A stretch of 64,000 nucleotides of DNA from the NCBI RefSeq assembly GCF_016461955.1, contig NZ_JADMNM010000006.1, positions 1-64,000 on the forward strand, given 5' to 3'. This DNA comes from Qipengyuania sp. YIM B01966. GTDB lineage: Bacteria > Pseudomonadota > Alphaproteobacteria > Sphingomonadales > Sphingomonadaceae. The notes beneath the pieces are model-generated. The model saw nothing but the letters and a program-made list of their open reading frames with translations. It did not search any database and was not told the origin of the DNA. Within the stretch, counting starts at the first letter, position 1. Each line of letters begins with the position of its first letter. Shown here piece by piece: positions 52,944 to 63,251 of the stretch. Position numbers and translations under genes: made by a program.

Positions 52944-55127
52944 ATGAACTTCGCCAAAGGGTTTGCGACCCCGCTGTCGCTCGTCGCCGCGCTGGCCTGC
53001 GCCTCGCCCCTCGCCGCTCAGGACCAAGACCCGGCGGCAACGCACGCCGCGCAGAGCGTGCCGCCCGCCGCAGTGGATCGCCCGGCGATGAGCGCGCTCG
53101 ACCTTGTTACCCTGCCGCGCCTCGGCAGCGCTGCGGTGGACCGGGCGGGGACCACGGTGCTCTATCCGGTCACCACCACCGACCCGGCAACGCTCGCCCG
53201 CACCACCACGCTGATGGTGCGCCCGCTGGCCGGCGACGCGCCCGCGCGCACGGTCGATCTCGGCGGGCCGGCCTCCGGCGTGCAATATGGCGGCGATGGC
53301 TGGGTCTATTTTCTCGCCGCGCGAGGCGAGGGCGCGAAGACGCAAATCTGGCGCACCCGGCTCGACGCTGCCGGGATGGCCGGCGCGGCCGAACAGGTCA
53401 CCGATTTTCCCGCCGATGCGGCAGGCTTCGTCCTGTCGCCCGATGCGCGGCGGATGGTCGTTTATGGCGACTTTGCACGCTCCTGTGCGACGTTCGGGTG
53501 CGCCGATACAGGCGGTTCGCTTCCCGGCCCCGGCAGCGGGCGGCTCTATTCGACCGAAGACGGCTTCGTCCGCCACTGGGACGGCTGGGAAACGCCGGGC
53601 GAACATGGCCGCGCTTTCGCCTTCGACATTGTCGGCGGCAAGGCGACGGGCGGTGTTCCGCTCGATGGCGGCGCGGCAGAAGGCGCGCTGGTGGGCGACA
53701 CGCCGACCAAACCCTTTGGCGGCAATGAGGAAATCGCCTGGGCACCGGACGGGCGCAGCGTCTATTTCGCCGCCCGCCGCAGCGATGCGCGCGAACCGAC
53801 CTCGACCAATATCGACATCTGGCAGTCCGACCTGTCGGGCCGCGCGCCGACCAACCTTACCGCATCAAACGAAGCCACCGACACGCTGCCCGCGCCCTCG
53901 CCCAATGGCCGCTGGCTCGCCTGGGCGGCGATGGCCCGCCCGGGTTACGAGGCCGACCGGCTGATCATCTGGCTGCGCGACCTGCGGACCGGCGCGGTAC
54001 GTCCGCTGACGGAACCGTTCGACCGGTCGTTCGGCTCAATCGCCTGGACGCCCGATTCGCGCTGGATCGTCGCCACCGCGCAAGACACTCTCGACACGCC
54101 CGCCTTCCGCATCGATCCGCGCACCGGGCGGGTCGAAAGGCTCGACCTGATCGCCGGCAACGAAGCGCATATCGCCAATGTTGTGCCGCTGCCCGGCAAC
54201 CGGCTGCTGTTCACCCGCGATTCGGTGGGCAATCCGGCCGAACTCTATCTGTCGGCCAATTGGCGCCAGGCGACCCCGCTGACCGATGTGGCGACCACGC
54301 AGATGGGCCAGCGCGCCTCGATTGCGACCCGCCGCTTCAGCTTTGCCGGCGCGGGCGGGGCGACCGTCTGGGGCCAGATCCACAAGCCGGAAACGGTGCA
54401 TGGGCCGCTGCCGGCGATCCTCTATGTCCATGGCGGGCCGCAAGGCTCGTTCAACGATAGCTGGTCGACCCGCTGGAACCCCAAGGTGCTGGCGAGCCAG
54501 GGCTATGCCGTGATCTCGATCGATTTCCACGGCAGCACCGGCTACGGGCAGGCCTTTGTCGATGCGATCAACCGCGATTGGGGCGGCAAGCCGCTGGTCG
54601 ACCTGCAAAAGGGGCTGGAGGCCGCGTTGGCGATCGACCCGCAGATCGACGGCACCCGCGCCTGCGCGATGGGCGCGTCCTATGGCGGCTACATGATGAA
54701 CTGGATTGCCGGCCAGTGGCCCGACCGGTTCGCCTGCCTGGTCAACCATAACGGCCTGTTCGATATGCGCAGCTTCTATTACGCGACCGAGGAGCAGTGG
54801 TTTCCGCGCTGGGATTTCGGCGGCACCTATGGTGAAGCCCGCGCGGTGTATGATCGCTGGAACCCGTCGGACCATGTCGCCAACTGGCGCACGCCGATGC
54901 TGGTGGTGCTGGGCGAGCGCGATTACCGCGTGCCCTATACGCAAGGGCTGGGCGCGTTCACCGCGTTACAGGAACGCGGGATTCCCGGCCAGTTGCTGGT
55001 GTTCCCGGACGAAAACCACTGGGTGCTCGGGGCGAAGAACTCGCTGCAATGGCACAACACCGTGTTCGCCTGGCTGGACCGCTGGCTGCGCCCGGCAACG
55101 CCGGCTGCCACCGCGCCTGCACAATGA
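52944..55127 (+). CDS. S9 family prolyl oligopeptidase-type peptidase (secreted)
   Basis: A 727-residue protein with a signal peptide (cleavage near LAAQ, about 25). A beta-propeller region (about 55-440) precedes the alpha/beta-hydrolase domain with nucleophile S579 ([12 protein letters not shown]), acid D660 ([12 protein letters not shown]) and base H692 (DENHWV). It likely removes dipeptides or cuts short peptides in the periplasm. Its stop overlaps the ATG of the next gene. Confidence 0.92.
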   Translation: MNFAKGFATPLSLVAALACASPLAAQDQDPAATHAAQSVPPAAVDRPAMSALDLVTLPRLGSAAVDRAGTTVLYPVTTTDPATLARTTTLMVRPLAGDAPARTVDLGGPASGVQYGGDGWVYFLAARGEGAKTQIWRTRLDAAGMAGAAEQVTDFPADAAGFVLSPDARRMVVYGDFARSCATFGCADTGGSLPGPGSGRLYSTEDGFVRHWDGWETPGEHGRAFAFDIVGGKATGGVPLDGGAAEGALVGDTPTKPFGGNEEIAWAPDGRSVYFAARRSDAREPTSTNIDIWQSDLSGRAPTNLTASNEATDTLPAPSPNGRWLAWAAMARPGYEADRLIIWLRDLRTGAVRPLTEPFDRSFGSIAWTPDSRWIVATAQDTLDTPAFRIDPRTGRVERLDLIAGNEAHIANVVPLPGNRLLFTRDSVGNPAELYLSANWRQATPLTDVATTQMGQRASIATRRFSFAGAGGATVWGQIHKPETVHGPLPAILYVHGGPQGSFNDSWSTRWNPKVLASQGYAVISIDFHGSTGYGQAFVDAINRDWGGKPLVDLQKGLEAALAIDPQIDGTRACAMGASYGGYMMNWIAGQWPDRFACLVNHNGLFDMRSFYYATEEQWFPRWDFGGTYGEARAVYDRWNPSDHVANWRTPMLVVLGERDYRVPYTQGLGAFTALQERGIPGQLLVFPDENHWVLGAKNSLQWHNTVFAWLDRWLRPATPAATAPAQ

Positions 55128-55534
55128 GCGATCCGGCGCGCCTTGCCCGGGCGCGCCGCGCGCTGGCCAAGATTGGCGGCGAGGCGATCGGGCGGCACAT
55201 CTTCCTCTGCGCGCTCAGCGACAAACAGCAATGCTGTTCCGCGGCGGAAGGTGACACCGCCTGGCGCTATCTCAAGATGCGCTTCAAGCAGCTCGATCTC
55301 AGCAAACCCGCCGATGGGCGTGTGCTATGCCAGCGGAGCAAGGCCAACTGCCTCCAAGTCTGCGAAGCTGGGCCGATCGCGGTCGTCTGGCCTGACGGGG
55401 TGTGGTATCATTCCTGCACTCCGGAGCGGCTCGAGAGGATCATCCAGCAGCATCTGATCGGCGGCGAGCCGGTCGAGGAGTTGCGGCTCTATCCCGACGC
55501 CGATCCGCTGGCCGGGCCAGTCGCGACCTACTGA
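55124..55534 (+). CDS. Thioredoxin-like [2Fe-2S] ferredoxin protein
   Basis: A 136-residue protein. [16 protein letters not shown] (C29, C37, C38) and [35 protein letters not shown] (C69, C76, C80) match the (2Fe-2S) ferredoxin family with thioredoxin-like fold; C29/C38 with C76/C80 are the likely cluster ligands. It starts inside the S9 peptidase stop (ATGA). Confidence 0.9.
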   Translation: MSDPARLARARRALAKIGGEAIGRHIFLCALSDKQQCCSAAEGDTAWRYLKMRFKQLDLSKPADGRVLCQRSKANCLQVCEAGPIAVVWPDGVWYHSCTPERLERIIQQHLIGGEPVEELRLYPDADPLAGPVATY

Positions 55535-55540
55535 AGGCGC

Positions 55541-55819
55541 CTAGCGCCGGTCGGTATCATCGACCGATTCGTCGTGGCCCGTCCCGGCGGAGAGGAACAC
55601 CAGCCCCATCAGCGCCGACATCAACAGCATCGCCAAACCGATGCCGAGCGCAGTGGCGATGTAGAAATGGACCGAAATCATGCCGTTCCGGGCATAGAGC
55701 AGCCCCAGCGCGACGATCACCACCGCCACCGTCACGGCGAACATCCAGCGCATCAGCCGGCGATAACGCGCCCAGACGTAAGCGGCGCTTTCAGGATCGT
55801 CGAGAGGGCTGGACGGCAT
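55541..55819 (-). CDS. Small two-segment membrane protein
   Basis: A 92-residue protein with two hydrophobic segments (about 25-43 and 50-77) and an acidic C-terminus (DESVDDTD). No named family recognised. It is convergent with the ferredoxin-like gene and divergent from the CBS gene. Confidence 0.7.
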   Translation of the reverse strand: MPSSPLDDPESAAYVWARYRRLMRWMFAVTVAVVIVALGLLYARNGMISVHFYIATALGIGLAMLLMSALMGLVFLSAGTGHDESVDDTDRR

Positions 55820-55933
55820 CACCCCCCTTTGCGCCCGCCGGCCGGGCTTGGCAATCGCCAAGCTGGCCTGCGCGGATTCGCCAAGCGCGCGCTTTCATGG
55901 CATCCTGCCGCGCAAGGGATGAAGGAGGACGCG

Positions 55934-56365
55934 ATGGAAATTGCCCGGATCATCGCCGGCCGCACCAGCGGCGAGGTTATCACGGTCGCCAGCGCCATGC
56001 CGGTGCGCGACGCGGTAGCGCTATTGGCCGAACGGCGCATCGGCGCTGTCCCTGTGGTCGATGATGGCGCCGTGGTGGGGATCTTCTCCGAACGCGACGT
56101 GCTCTATTGCCTCGCCAAGGAAGGGCCGGCCTTCCTTGACCGGAATGTCGGCGAAGTGATGACCGCGCCCGCAATCACCGTTGATCCCAGCACGGTCGCG
56201 GTCGAGGCGTTGGCGTTGATGACGCGGCGCCGGGTGCGCCATCTGCCGGTCTGTTCGGCCGAGGGGATGTGCGGCTTCGTCTCGATCGGCGATCTCGTCA
56301 AATCGCGGATCGACGAAATCCAGCAGGAAGCCGAAGCGATGCGGATCTATATCCAGCAGGGCTGA
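55934..56365 (+). CDS. CBS domain pair protein
   Basis: A 143-residue protein consisting of two CBS domains (about 10-65 and 72-130): RDAVALLAERRIGAVPVVDDGAVVGIFSERDVL and VEALALMTRRRVRHLPVCSAEGMCGFVSIGDLV. Such stand-alone pairs bind adenosine nucleotides and often regulate partners. AAGGAGGAC precedes the ATG, one of the strongest ribosome sites in the window. Confidence 0.92.
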   Translation: MEIARIIAGRTSGEVITVASAMPVRDAVALLAERRIGAVPVVDDGAVVGIFSERDVLYCLAKEGPAFLDRNVGEVMTAPAITVDPSTVAVEALALMTRRRVRHLPVCSAEGMCGFVSIGDLVKSRIDEIQQEAEAMRIYIQQG

Positions 56366-56402
56366 GCTTGAGAGTGCGCCCCCCACACCCTAGATCGGCC
56401 CA

Positions 56403-56747
56403 ATGACCATGCCCGATGCCGCCGCCATTCCCACGCTGACTGACGGGGCCGCCCGCCGGGTCGCCGCCATCGCCGCGCGCCAGCACAAGCCGGCGATCCT
56501 GCGGCTGGCGGTGGATGGCGGCGGCTGTTCGGGCTTCCAGTATCGCTTCGAACTGGCGGATGCGCCGGCTGCTGACGACGCTGTCAGTGAACATGACGGG
56601 GTGCGGCTGGTGGTCGATCCGGTCAGCCTCGACCTGATTGCCGGGGCCAGCGTCGATTATGTCGAATCATTGGGCGGGGCGGCCTTCCGCGTGACCAATC
56701 CGCAGGCCGCATCGGGTTGCGGCTGCGGCTCCAGCTTCGGCATCTGA
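56403..56747 (+). CDS. erpA: ErpA-like iron-sulfur insertion protein
   Basis: A 114-residue A-type carrier with C42 (DGGGCSGFQYRFE), C106 and C108 (GCGCGSSFGI). FRVTNPQAASGCGCG is the classic C-terminus. It delivers Fe-S clusters to target enzymes. It lies apart from the suf operon, 37 bp after the CBS gene. Confidence 0.92.
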   Translation: MTMPDAAAIPTLTDGAARRVAAIAARQHKPAILRLAVDGGGCSGFQYRFELADAPAADDAVSEHDGVRLVVDPVSLDLIAGASVDYVESLGGAAFRVTNPQAASGCGCGSSFGI

Positions 56748-56760
56748 GCGCGCGGCGCCC

Positions 56761-57534
56761 GTGAAAATCGCCAGCTTCAACATCAACGGCGTGCGCGCGC
56801 GGCTGCCGCGCCTCCTCGAATGGCTGGAGGAAACCCGCCCAACGGTCGCCTGTCTGCAGGAAATCAAGACACAGGATGAGGGCTTTCCCGCCGCCGAGTT
56901 CGAGCGGATCGGCTATCAGGCGATCTGGCACGGGCAGAAGGGATTCAACGGCGTCGCGATCCTGGCGGACGGCACCATGCCGGTGGAGGTGCAGCGCGGG
57001 CTGCCCGGCGATGCCGCCGACGAGCAGGCGCGTTATCTCGAAGCAGCGGTGGGCGGCGTGCTGATCGCCAATCTCTATCTGCCCAACGGCAACCCGCATC
57101 CCGGGCCGAAATTCGATTACAAGCTGGCTTGGCTGGAACGCCTGCGCGCGCGGCTGGCGACCTTGTGGGCGAGCGAGCAGCCCTGCGCCGTGGTCGGCGA
57201 TTTCAATGTCATCCCCGAGGACAAGGACGTGTTTTCGGTGCGGGCGATGGCCAGCGATGCGCTGATGCAGCCCGAAGCGCGCGACGCCTATGCCCGGATC
57301 CTCGGCGATGGCTGGACCGACGCGATCGACACGCTGAACCCGCGCGGCGGGGTGTGGACCTTCTGGGACTATCAGGCGGGCGCCTGGCAGCGCGATCACG
57401 GCTTTCGGATCGACCATTTGCTGCTCAGTCCGGAACTGGCCGACCGGATGGTCGCCGCCGGCGTGGACAAGGCCTATCGCGGGCGGGAAAAGGCCAGCGA
57501 CCACGCCCCCGTCTGGGTCGAGGTTCGCGACTGA
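56761..57534 (+). CDS. xthA: Exodeoxyribonuclease III (AP endonuclease)
   Basis: A 257-residue EEP-fold enzyme: KIASFNINGVRAR, LQEIKTQDEGFP (catalytic Glu), YLPNGNPHPGPKF, VVGDFNVIPEDKDV, FRIDHLLLS and SDHAPVWVE. It nicks DNA at abasic sites and trims 3' ends in base excision repair. Start is GTG 56761, 13 bp after erpA. Confidence 0.95.
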   Translation: MKIASFNINGVRARLPRLLEWLEETRPTVACLQEIKTQDEGFPAAEFERIGYQAIWHGQKGFNGVAILADGTMPVEVQRGLPGDAADEQARYLEAAVGGVLIANLYLPNGNPHPGPKFDYKLAWLERLRARLATLWASEQPCAVVGDFNVIPEDKDVFSVRAMASDALMQPEARDAYARILGDGWTDAIDTLNPRGGVWTFWDYQAGAWQRDHGFRIDHLLLSPELADRMVAAGVDKAYRGREKASDHAPVWVEVRD

Positions 57535-57559
57535 GCCGGTCCCGCCCGCGTGCCGGGCG

Positions 57560-58252
57560 TCAGCGGTAGAAAACGTGCGTATCGATCGTCGCGCGGGCGA
57601 TCTTGGTGCGGCTCCACCCCGGATTAACGTAGCGGGCGTGGAAATAGAGCGAATCGCGCGCCTCGCTGTCCCACTGCCCGTCATGGGCGATCGTGGCGAT
57701 GGCGGTCGCGCGGCGCCATGCGGCCGAACTGCGCTCTACGGCCGGCATCCGCCCGCCGCGAACGAACGAGAATTGCGACGGCTGATAGACAACCCCGCAA
57801 TAGCTGCCGGGGAACAGGCGCGATTTGCTGCGATTGACCACCACCTGGGCAACCGCAAGCTGCCCTTCGAGCGGTTCGCCGCGCGCTTCGAAATAGACCG
57901 CGCCGGCAAGGCATTCCATCTCCGGCGACAAGCGGCCGATCTGGGCATTCTGCTCGACCAGCGCGCGGAGCGAGCCGGCCTGTCGGGCGGGTGTTGCAGG
58001 GGAGGGGGCAGGCTCGGCGGCGGCTTCGCTGCGCTCGGGCAACGGCTGGACAACCGGCTCGGCCACGAATTGGGTCGCGGGCGCAACCGGGACCGTTTCG
58101 TCGGTCAGCACGGCGGTTTCCGCCGCGGAAATGAATTTCGCCTCGGCCGCGGCGGCCTGGGCATTGGCGCCGGAACTTTCCAGCCCGGCAAAGGTTACGA
58201 TCGCTGTCCCGGCGAGGGCCATCAGCGAGAATCGGTGGGTCTTGCGACTCAT
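57560..58252 (-). CDS. Cell wall hydrolase, SleB type
   Basis: A 230-residue protein with a signal peptide or anchor (about 1-31). A low-complexity Ala/Pro/Glu stretch (about 60-90) precedes the Hydrolase_2 (SleB) domain with CLAGAVYFEARGEPLEGQLAVAQVVVNR (catalytic Glu) and SYCGVVYQPSQFSFV. Likely cleaves peptidoglycan. It is convergent with xthA. Confidence 0.9.
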   Translation of the reverse strand: MSRKTHRFSLMALAGTAIVTFAGLESSGANAQAAAAEAKFISAAETAVLTDETVPVAPATQFVAEPVVQPLPERSEAAAEPAPSPATPARQAGSLRALVEQNAQIGRLSPEMECLAGAVYFEARGEPLEGQLAVAQVVVNRSKSRLFPGSYCGVVYQPSQFSFVRGGRMPAVERSSAAWRRATAIATIAHDGQWDSEARDSLYFHARYVNPGWSRTKIARATIDTHVFYR

Positions 58253-58452
58253 TGCATCAACATTTTCGGCGGTGGACGCGCCTGACGCAGATCGGGGCCG
58301 CTCGCGTTAGCTGCGATAATTATGGCCCGTTGCGAATCTGCCGGTCGCCCCCCGTCTGCGTGCCAACGCCCACGGCCGGAATGCCGCGCGCGTCGCCTGC
58401 GCTGTAAGGGAGAGCGGGCGCAACTAGTCACAAATGAAACCAGGTCAAGCGA

Positions 58453-58785
58453 TCAGGGCAGTGCTGCGATGAACCGTTCCGTGTCCGCGACGTCCGCCTC
58501 GATCAGCCACAGATCGGGGTCCTGCCGGCGGCGCCGCGCGAGGTAATCGGCAAAGTCGGCACGATTCGCCGGGCCTTCCTGCCGGGTCGCGACGAAGCGC
58601 CGGGAACCGTCCAGTTGCGGCATCCGCTCGTAAAGCTGTGCCCCTTCGCCGCGCGCCGTGACCACCAACGCAATCACCCCGCCATCGCGCTCGCCCCGCG
58701 CGAGCACGGTGGCGAACCCGCCCTGCGCCTCGATCAGCCGGATCAGGCCCGCGACCTCGACATGCGCGGGAAGCCGGTCAGCCAT
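58453..58785 (-). CDS. DUF1491 family protein
   Basis: A 110-residue protein matching DUF1491 (HVEVAGLIRLIEAQGGFATVLARGERDGGVIALV; DPDLWLIEADVADTERFI). The function is unknown; it is common in sphingomonads. Its ATG directly abuts the thioesterase stop. Confidence 0.85.
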   Translation of the reverse strand: MADRLPAHVEVAGLIRLIEAQGGFATVLARGERDGGVIALVVTARGEGAQLYERMPQLDGSRRFVATRQEGPANRADFADYLARRRRQDPDLWLIEADVADTERFIAALP

Positions 58786-59250
58786 CTAATCGCCGAGCGC
58801 CGAATAGCCCGGCAATTCGGACAGCGGGATGCGCGAGCGCATGAAGGTGCCGGTGCCGCGCCCGATCTCGTCGCCTTCGGCATCGGTCAGCCGCGCTTCA
58901 GCCACCAGCACCCGCTTGCGCCCGCTGATCCATTGGCCTTCGGCAATCACCTGCCCGGCGCGCACCGGCTTGGTGAAATGGAGGTTGAACGAGGTGGTCA
59001 GCAAAAACCGGTCGGTGACCAGCGTGTTGGCGGCGTAAAAAGCCGCATCGTCGAGCATTTTGAAATAGATCGTCCCATGCGCCGCACCCGCCGCATGGTA
59101 CACAGCTTCGCTCACATCGAACTCGATGCGCGCGCGCCCTTCGCCGGTCACTTCAAGGCGCGAGGAGAACAGCGCGTTGATCGGTGCCTGCGCGTACAGC
59201 CGCTCGAGGGCGCGATAATGCCCCGCCGCGCCGCTGATGCCGGCGGCCAT
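58786..59250 (-). CDS. PaaI-family hotdog thioesterase
   Basis: A 154-residue hotdog-fold protein. AAHGTIYFKMLDDAAFYAANTL is the central helix with a likely catalytic Asp, followed by TTSFNLHFTKPVRAGQVIAEGQWIS. Substrate unknown. ATG 59250 was chosen; longer in-frame extension upstream is the shadow of ptsN. It may form a unit ptsN, thioesterase, DUF1491. Confidence 0.87.
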   Translation of the reverse strand: MAAGISGAAGHYRALERLYAQAPINALFSSRLEVTGEGRARIEFDVSEAVYHAAGAAHGTIYFKMLDDAAFYAANTLVTDRFLLTTSFNLHFTKPVRAGQVIAEGQWISGRKRVLVAEARLTDAEGDEIGRGTGTFMRSRIPLSELPGYSALGD

Positions 59251-59272
59251 GTGCCCGGTGTCAGGGGGTGTC

Positions 59273-59734
59273 TCAGGCGACGTCGCGGTCGGTCGCATTG
59301 GCCAGCAGCGCGTAGAGCGTATCGGAATCGGTCGCTTCGACCAACGCCTGGTGGATCGCATCGTCGCGAAGGACCCGTGACAGCGCAGCCAGCGCGTGCA
59401 GATGCGTGGCCCCGGCATTGGCAGGCGACAGCAGGCCGACCACCAGATTGACCGGCATCCCGTCGGCCGCGGCAAAATCGACCGGCTCGGACAAGCGCAG
59501 CAGCGCCGCCACCGGCCGGGTCAGTCCGTCGAGCCGCGCATGGGGAAGGGCGACCCCCTCGCCGAAGCCGGTACTGCCGAGCCGCTCGCGCTCTTCCAAC
59601 CCGTCCAGCACGTGCCCGGCGTCAAGCCCGTAGGCGCTGGCCAGCACCTCGGCCAGCAGCGCCAGAATCGCGTCCTTGCCGCTGGCATCGGCGAGCCGCA
59701 CCGCATCGGGCACGAGGCTGAAAGTTGGGTTCAT
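59273..59734 (-). CDS. ptsN: PTS IIA-like nitrogen regulatory protein
   Basis: A 153-residue EIIA-Ntr protein. The phosphorylated His65 lies in GEGVALPHARLDGL, followed by VNLVVGLLSPANAGATHLHALAALSRVLRD. It acts in the Ntr phosphorelay, tuning nitrogen, potassium and carbon responses. It is downstream of hpf, the usual arrangement. Confidence 0.95.
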   Translation of the reverse strand: MNPTFSLVPDAVRLADASGKDAILALLAEVLASAYGLDAGHVLDGLEERERLGSTGFGEGVALPHARLDGLTRPVAALLRLSEPVDFAAADGMPVNLVVGLLSPANAGATHLHALAALSRVLRDDAIHQALVEATDSDTLYALLANATDRDVA

Positions 59735-59831
59735 GGATCAGATGGTTCCTGGCGGCCGGGCACGCGGCCCTGCATAAAAATGCCGAAATGAAAGCGACAG
59801 GAGCGGCGGGCCGGGGAGCGGTCGCGCGATC

Positions 59832-60407
59832 CTAGCGCGGTTCGACCCAGCCGATCGAACCGTCGTCGCGGCGATAGACCATATTATGCCGTCCGGTGCC
59901 AGCGTTTTTGAACAGCAAAGCATTGGTGTTCCTGAGGTCGAGCATCATCACCGCGTCGGCGACGCTCGATTCCGGAATGTCAGCCGTGGTTTCGGCAATG
60001 ATCATCGGCGCGTCTTCACCCTCGGCAGCAACCTCCGCTTCGGGATCCTCGACCCCGGCGAAGATGCGATAGGCGGCCTCTTCCTGCCGGGGCGACAGGG
60101 CGGGGGAATGCGGCCGGTCCTGCAGGCGGCGCTTGTAGCGGCGCAGCTGCTTGTCAATCTTCTCCGCCGCCGCCTCGAACGCCTGATGGGCATCATGGGC
60201 GAGGCCCGTCGCCTTGAGGATCAGGCCCTGCATCACATGGGTGATGATATCGCACGAAAAGCTGCCGCCCGGCCCCTTGCCGAAGGTGACCTGCGAGGAG
60301 ATGCCGCGGCTGAAATATTTCTCGACAATCGCGTTGAGCCGGTCGGCAACATGGTCCTGCAGGGCACTGCCGGTTTCCATCTGATGGCCCGAAACGCGAA
60401 TATCCAT
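59832..60407 (-). CDS. hpf: Ribosome hibernation promoting factor, long form
   Basis: A 191-residue protein. The N-terminal S30AE domain (1-100) has IRVSGHQMETGSALQDHVADRL and HEAFEAAAEKIDKQLRRYKRR-like sequence. The C-terminal HPF-long domain (about 130-190) has VMMLDLRNTNALLFKNAGTGRHNMVYRRDDGSIGWVEP. It pairs ribosomes into inactive dimers in stationary phase. ptsN follows 97 bp downstream; rpoN is not seen upstream. Confidence 0.95.
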   Translation of the reverse strand: MDIRVSGHQMETGSALQDHVADRLNAIVEKYFSRGISSQVTFGKGPGGSFSCDIITHVMQGLILKATGLAHDAHQAFEAAAEKIDKQLRRYKRRLQDRPHSPALSPRQEEAAYRIFAGVEDPEAEVAAEGEDAPMIIAETTADIPESSVADAVMMLDLRNTNALLFKNAGTGRHNMVYRRDDGSIGWVEPR

Positions 60408-60496
60408 GGCTCAGCTCTCCTTGTTATCAGCCTTGTATCTGGCCAATGTGAGAGCGCCGGCACGCCGCTTCAAGCAGGCTTAAGCGGCTGGCCCGG

Positions 60497-61186
60497 TCAG
60501 CTTGCCCAAAGGGGCTCGGCCATTGCTTGGATAAAGGCCCGGTGGCGCAGAAGTTCCGCCGCGCTGGCGGCGTGCGGCCGGGGCGGGCGGAATTCGCGGC
60601 GGATGCCGGCAAGCGGGCGGATGGCGACCACATTGGAGGCCGCCTCGTGTGCCGCGAGTTCGAGGCCGATCTGCCGCCCGCCGGTCAGTTCGATATAGAC
60701 CTGCGCCAGCAATTCGGCATCCAGCAGCGCACCGTGCTTGACCCGGTGGCTGCGATCGATCCCGTAACGCGTGCACAGCGCATCGAGCGACAGCTTGGCC
60801 CCCGGATGGCGCCGCTTGGCGATGCCGACCGTATCGACCATACGCGACAGGCATACCGCCTCCAGCCCGCACAGATCGAGTTCGTAATTGAGGAAGGCGA
60901 AATCGAACCCGGCATTATGCGCCACCAGTGGCGCATCCCCGATGAAGTCGATCAGCTCGGCCACCCGGTCACGGAAGCGCGGCTTGTCGGCCAGGAAAGC
61001 GGCTGACAGCCCGTGCACCGCCTCGGCGCCGGCGGGCATATCGCGATCGGGGTTGAAATAGCCATGCCAGGTCGCCCCGGTGGGCACCCGATTGACCAGT
61101 TCGACGCAGCCAATCTCGACCATCCGGTCACCCGTCTTGGGATCAAGCCCGGTGGTTTCGGTATCGAAAACGATCTCGCGCATCAC
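60497..61186 (-). CDS. dnaQ: DNA polymerase III epsilon subunit
   Basis: A 229-residue proofreading 3'-5' exonuclease. Exo motifs: IVFDTETTGLDP (ExoI, D8/E10), LVAHNAGFDFAFLNYEL (ExoII) and HGALLDAELLAQVYIELTGGRQ (ExoIII). The C-terminal tail after about 190 would bind the polymerase subunit. It follows coaE on the same strand with 51 bp between. Confidence 0.96.
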   Translation of the reverse strand: MMREIVFDTETTGLDPKTGDRMVEIGCVELVNRVPTGATWHGYFNPDRDMPAGAEAVHGLSAAFLADKPRFRDRVAELIDFIGDAPLVAHNAGFDFAFLNYELDLCGLEAVCLSRMVDTVGIAKRRHPGAKLSLDALCTRYGIDRSHRVKHGALLDAELLAQVYIELTGGRQIGLELAAHEAASNVVAIRPLAGIRREFRPPRPHAASAAELLRHRAFIQAMAEPLWAS

Positions 61187-61237
61187 CGCACTCTATTCGC
61201 TTCCACGCCAAGGCTGGCAAGAGGCGTCGGGCGCTTT

Positions 61238-61828
61238 TCAGCGGCGCAGACGGGAGATAAGGTCTGCCACCGCCGCTTCGGTTTCCGCGAGCGAGGTGCC
61301 GGTATCGATCACGTGATCCGCCCGCGCGCGCTTCTCGGCATCGGGCACCTGGAGCACCAGAATATGGGCGAATTTGTCGGGGGTCATCCCTGCGCGGGCA
61401 ATCACGCGGGCGCGCTGGACCTCGGCCGGGGCGGAGACGACCACGACTTCGTCAACCAGCGCCGCGCCACCTTTTTCGAACAATAGCGGAATGTCGAACA
61501 CCACCAGCGGCGCACCGGCATGCTCGAGCAGGAACGCGCCGCGTTCGGCGGCGACGGCAGGGTGTGCGATGGCTTCCAACCGGGCGAGCGCGGCCGGATC
61601 GCCGAATACCTGCGCCCCCAGCGCCTCGCGGCGGACGCCCTCGGGCCCGGTCGCGCCGGGGAAAGCGGCTTCGATCGGTGCCACCAGCGGCCCGCCAGGC
61701 CCCTGCAGCCGGCGCACGGCGGCGTCGGCGTCGAACACCGGAACGCCATGGGCGGCAAACATCGCCGCGACGGTCGATTTGCCCATCCCGATCGATCCGG
61801 TCAGGCCGATGATGCGGGGCCTGGTCAT
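61238..61828 (-). CDS. coaE: Dephospho-CoA kinase
   Basis: A 196-residue kinase for the last step of CoA synthesis. P-loop GLTGSIGMGKS is at about 7-17; DADAAVRRL, DIPLLFEKGG and ADHVIDTG follow, as expected. Start ATG 61828 overlaps the aroE stop (ATGA). Confidence 0.96.
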   Translation of the reverse strand: MTRPRIIGLTGSIGMGKSTVAAMFAAHGVPVFDADAAVRRLQGPGGPLVAPIEAAFPGATGPEGVRREALGAQVFGDPAALARLEAIAHPAVAAERGAFLLEHAGAPLVVFDIPLLFEKGGAALVDEVVVVSAPAEVQRARVIARAGMTPDKFAHILVLQVPDAEKRARADHVIDTGTSLAETEAAVADLISRLRR

Positions 61829-62673
61829 GCTGTCAGCATCGCGCGCAATTCTCCGTCGCACTGGCGCGGGGCGGGCTGGCCAAAGAACAGTGCGAATGCC
61901 GCCGCTGCCTGGCCGATCAGCATCTCCAGCCCGTCAATCGTGCGCAAACCCGCCGCCTCGGCGCGGGTGATGAGGTCCGTGCGCAAGGGCGCGGTCACCA
62001 GATCGTAGATCACGCTGCGCGGCGGGACATGGCTGAGATCGAGCGCCAGCAGCGGTTGCCCTGCCATCCCCAGCGGGCTGGCGTTGACGATCAGGTCGCA
62101 GCAGCCATGCCGGTCGTCGAAGGCAAAGTCGGTCGGCGCGGCAAAATGTGCCATCGGGGCGACATGATGCTCGCCGCGGGGATCGAGTTCGGCCAGCAAC
62201 GCCGCGGCCCTGGCGGGATCGCGCGCGGCGAGGACCAGCGTGAACCCATGTCCGGCCAGCGCCGAGACCACCGCGCGTGCCGCGCCGCCCGCGCCGAAAA
62301 TGCGCGCCATGCGAAACAGATGCTCCTGCGCGAGCAGCGGCTGCAACGGTTCGAGAAAGCCGGCAACATCGGTGTTGTGCCCAACGAGCTGTCCGTCTGC
62401 GCTGCGGACCACCGTATTGACGGCCCCGACCTTCGCCGCCAGCGGATCCACCGCATCAAGCAGCGGGATGATCGCCTGCTTGTGCGGCATGGTGACATTG
62501 CACCCGCGCCAACCCGCATCGGCGCGGCGCGCGGCAATGTAATCGGCCAGCTCGCCGGGCCGGACGTGCACCGCATCATAGCTGGCGGCCAGGCCGAGCT
62601 GGTCCAGCCAGAAGCGGTGGATGGCGGGCGATTTCGACTGGGCGATGGGATCGCCGATAACCTCGGCTCTCAT
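61825..62673 (-). CDS. aroE: Shikimate dehydrogenase
   Basis: A 282-residue NADPH enzyme. [33 protein letters not shown] (catalytic Lys), [19 protein letters not shown] and [13 protein letters not shown] (Rossmann loop) identify it. It reduces 3-dehydroshikimate. Start 62673 is the first Met that gives the normal N-terminus, and it overlaps the maf stop (ATGA). Confidence 0.96.
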   Translation of the reverse strand: MRAEVIGDPIAQSKSPAIHRFWLDQLGLAASYDAVHVRPGELADYIAARRADAGWRGCNVTMPHKQAIIPLLDAVDPLAAKVGAVNTVVRSADGQLVGHNTDVAGFLEPLQPLLAQEHLFRMARIFGAGGAARAVVSALAGHGFTLVLAARDPARAAALLAELDPRGEHHVAPMAHFAAPTDFAFDDRHGCCDLIVNASPLGMAGQPLLALDLSHVPPRSVIYDLVTAPLRTDLITRAEAAGLRTIDGLEMLIGQAAAAFALFFGQPAPRQCDGELRAMLTA

Positions 62674-63251
62674 TCCGCCATCGCTCCGTATTGGCGCAAC
62701 GCGCCGAGCACCGGCAGCAGTGGCATACCCAACACCGTGAAATGATCGCCGTCGATCCGGTCGAACAACTGGACCCCCCGCGCTTCGATGCGGAACACCC
62801 CGACACACGCACCGACCGCCGGCCATTCGGCGGCGAGATAATCGGCGATGAACGCCTCGGACAATTCCCGCACATGAAGGCGCGCGACCTCGCCCGCCGA
62901 CCAGACCAGCGCGCCCGCGCGGGCGAGCGCGGCGGCCGAATGAAGATGCATCACCTTGCCCGAAAAAAACCGCAAATGCGCCGCCGCTTCCGCGCGGTCG
63001 GCGGGCTTGTCGAACCGCCGGCCGGCGACCGACACCAGCGAATCGCTGCCCAGCACCAGCGTATCGGCTGGCGCGGAAACGGCCTTCGCCTTGGCCTCGG
63101 CCAGCGCCAGCGCGACCGCTTCGGGCGGGGCGCCCGCCAGCGCCTGTTCAAGCGCGCGTTCGTCGATCCGCGCGGGCTCGGCACGAAACGGCACCCCGGC
63201 CGCCTCGAGCATCGCCCGGCGCGAGGCACTTTGCGAGGCGAGCACGAGCAT
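62670..63251 (-). CDS. maf: Maf-like nucleotide pyrophosphatase
   Basis: A 193-residue protein. [43 protein letters not shown] and [23 protein letters not shown] match the Maf family, which hydrolyses non-canonical or methylated nucleotides. It shares one base with the ppsR stop and overlaps aroE by 4 nt, forming the ppsR-maf-aroE-coaE run. Confidence 0.94.
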   Translation of the reverse strand: MLVLASQSASRRAMLEAAGVPFRAEPARIDERALEQALAGAPPEAVALALAEAKAKAVSAPADTLVLGSDSLVSVAGRRFDKPADRAEAAAHLRFFSGKVMHLHSAAALARAGALVWSAGEVARLHVRELSEAFIADYLAAEWPAVGACVGVFRIEARGVQLFDRIDGDHFTVLGMPLLPVLGALRQYGAMAE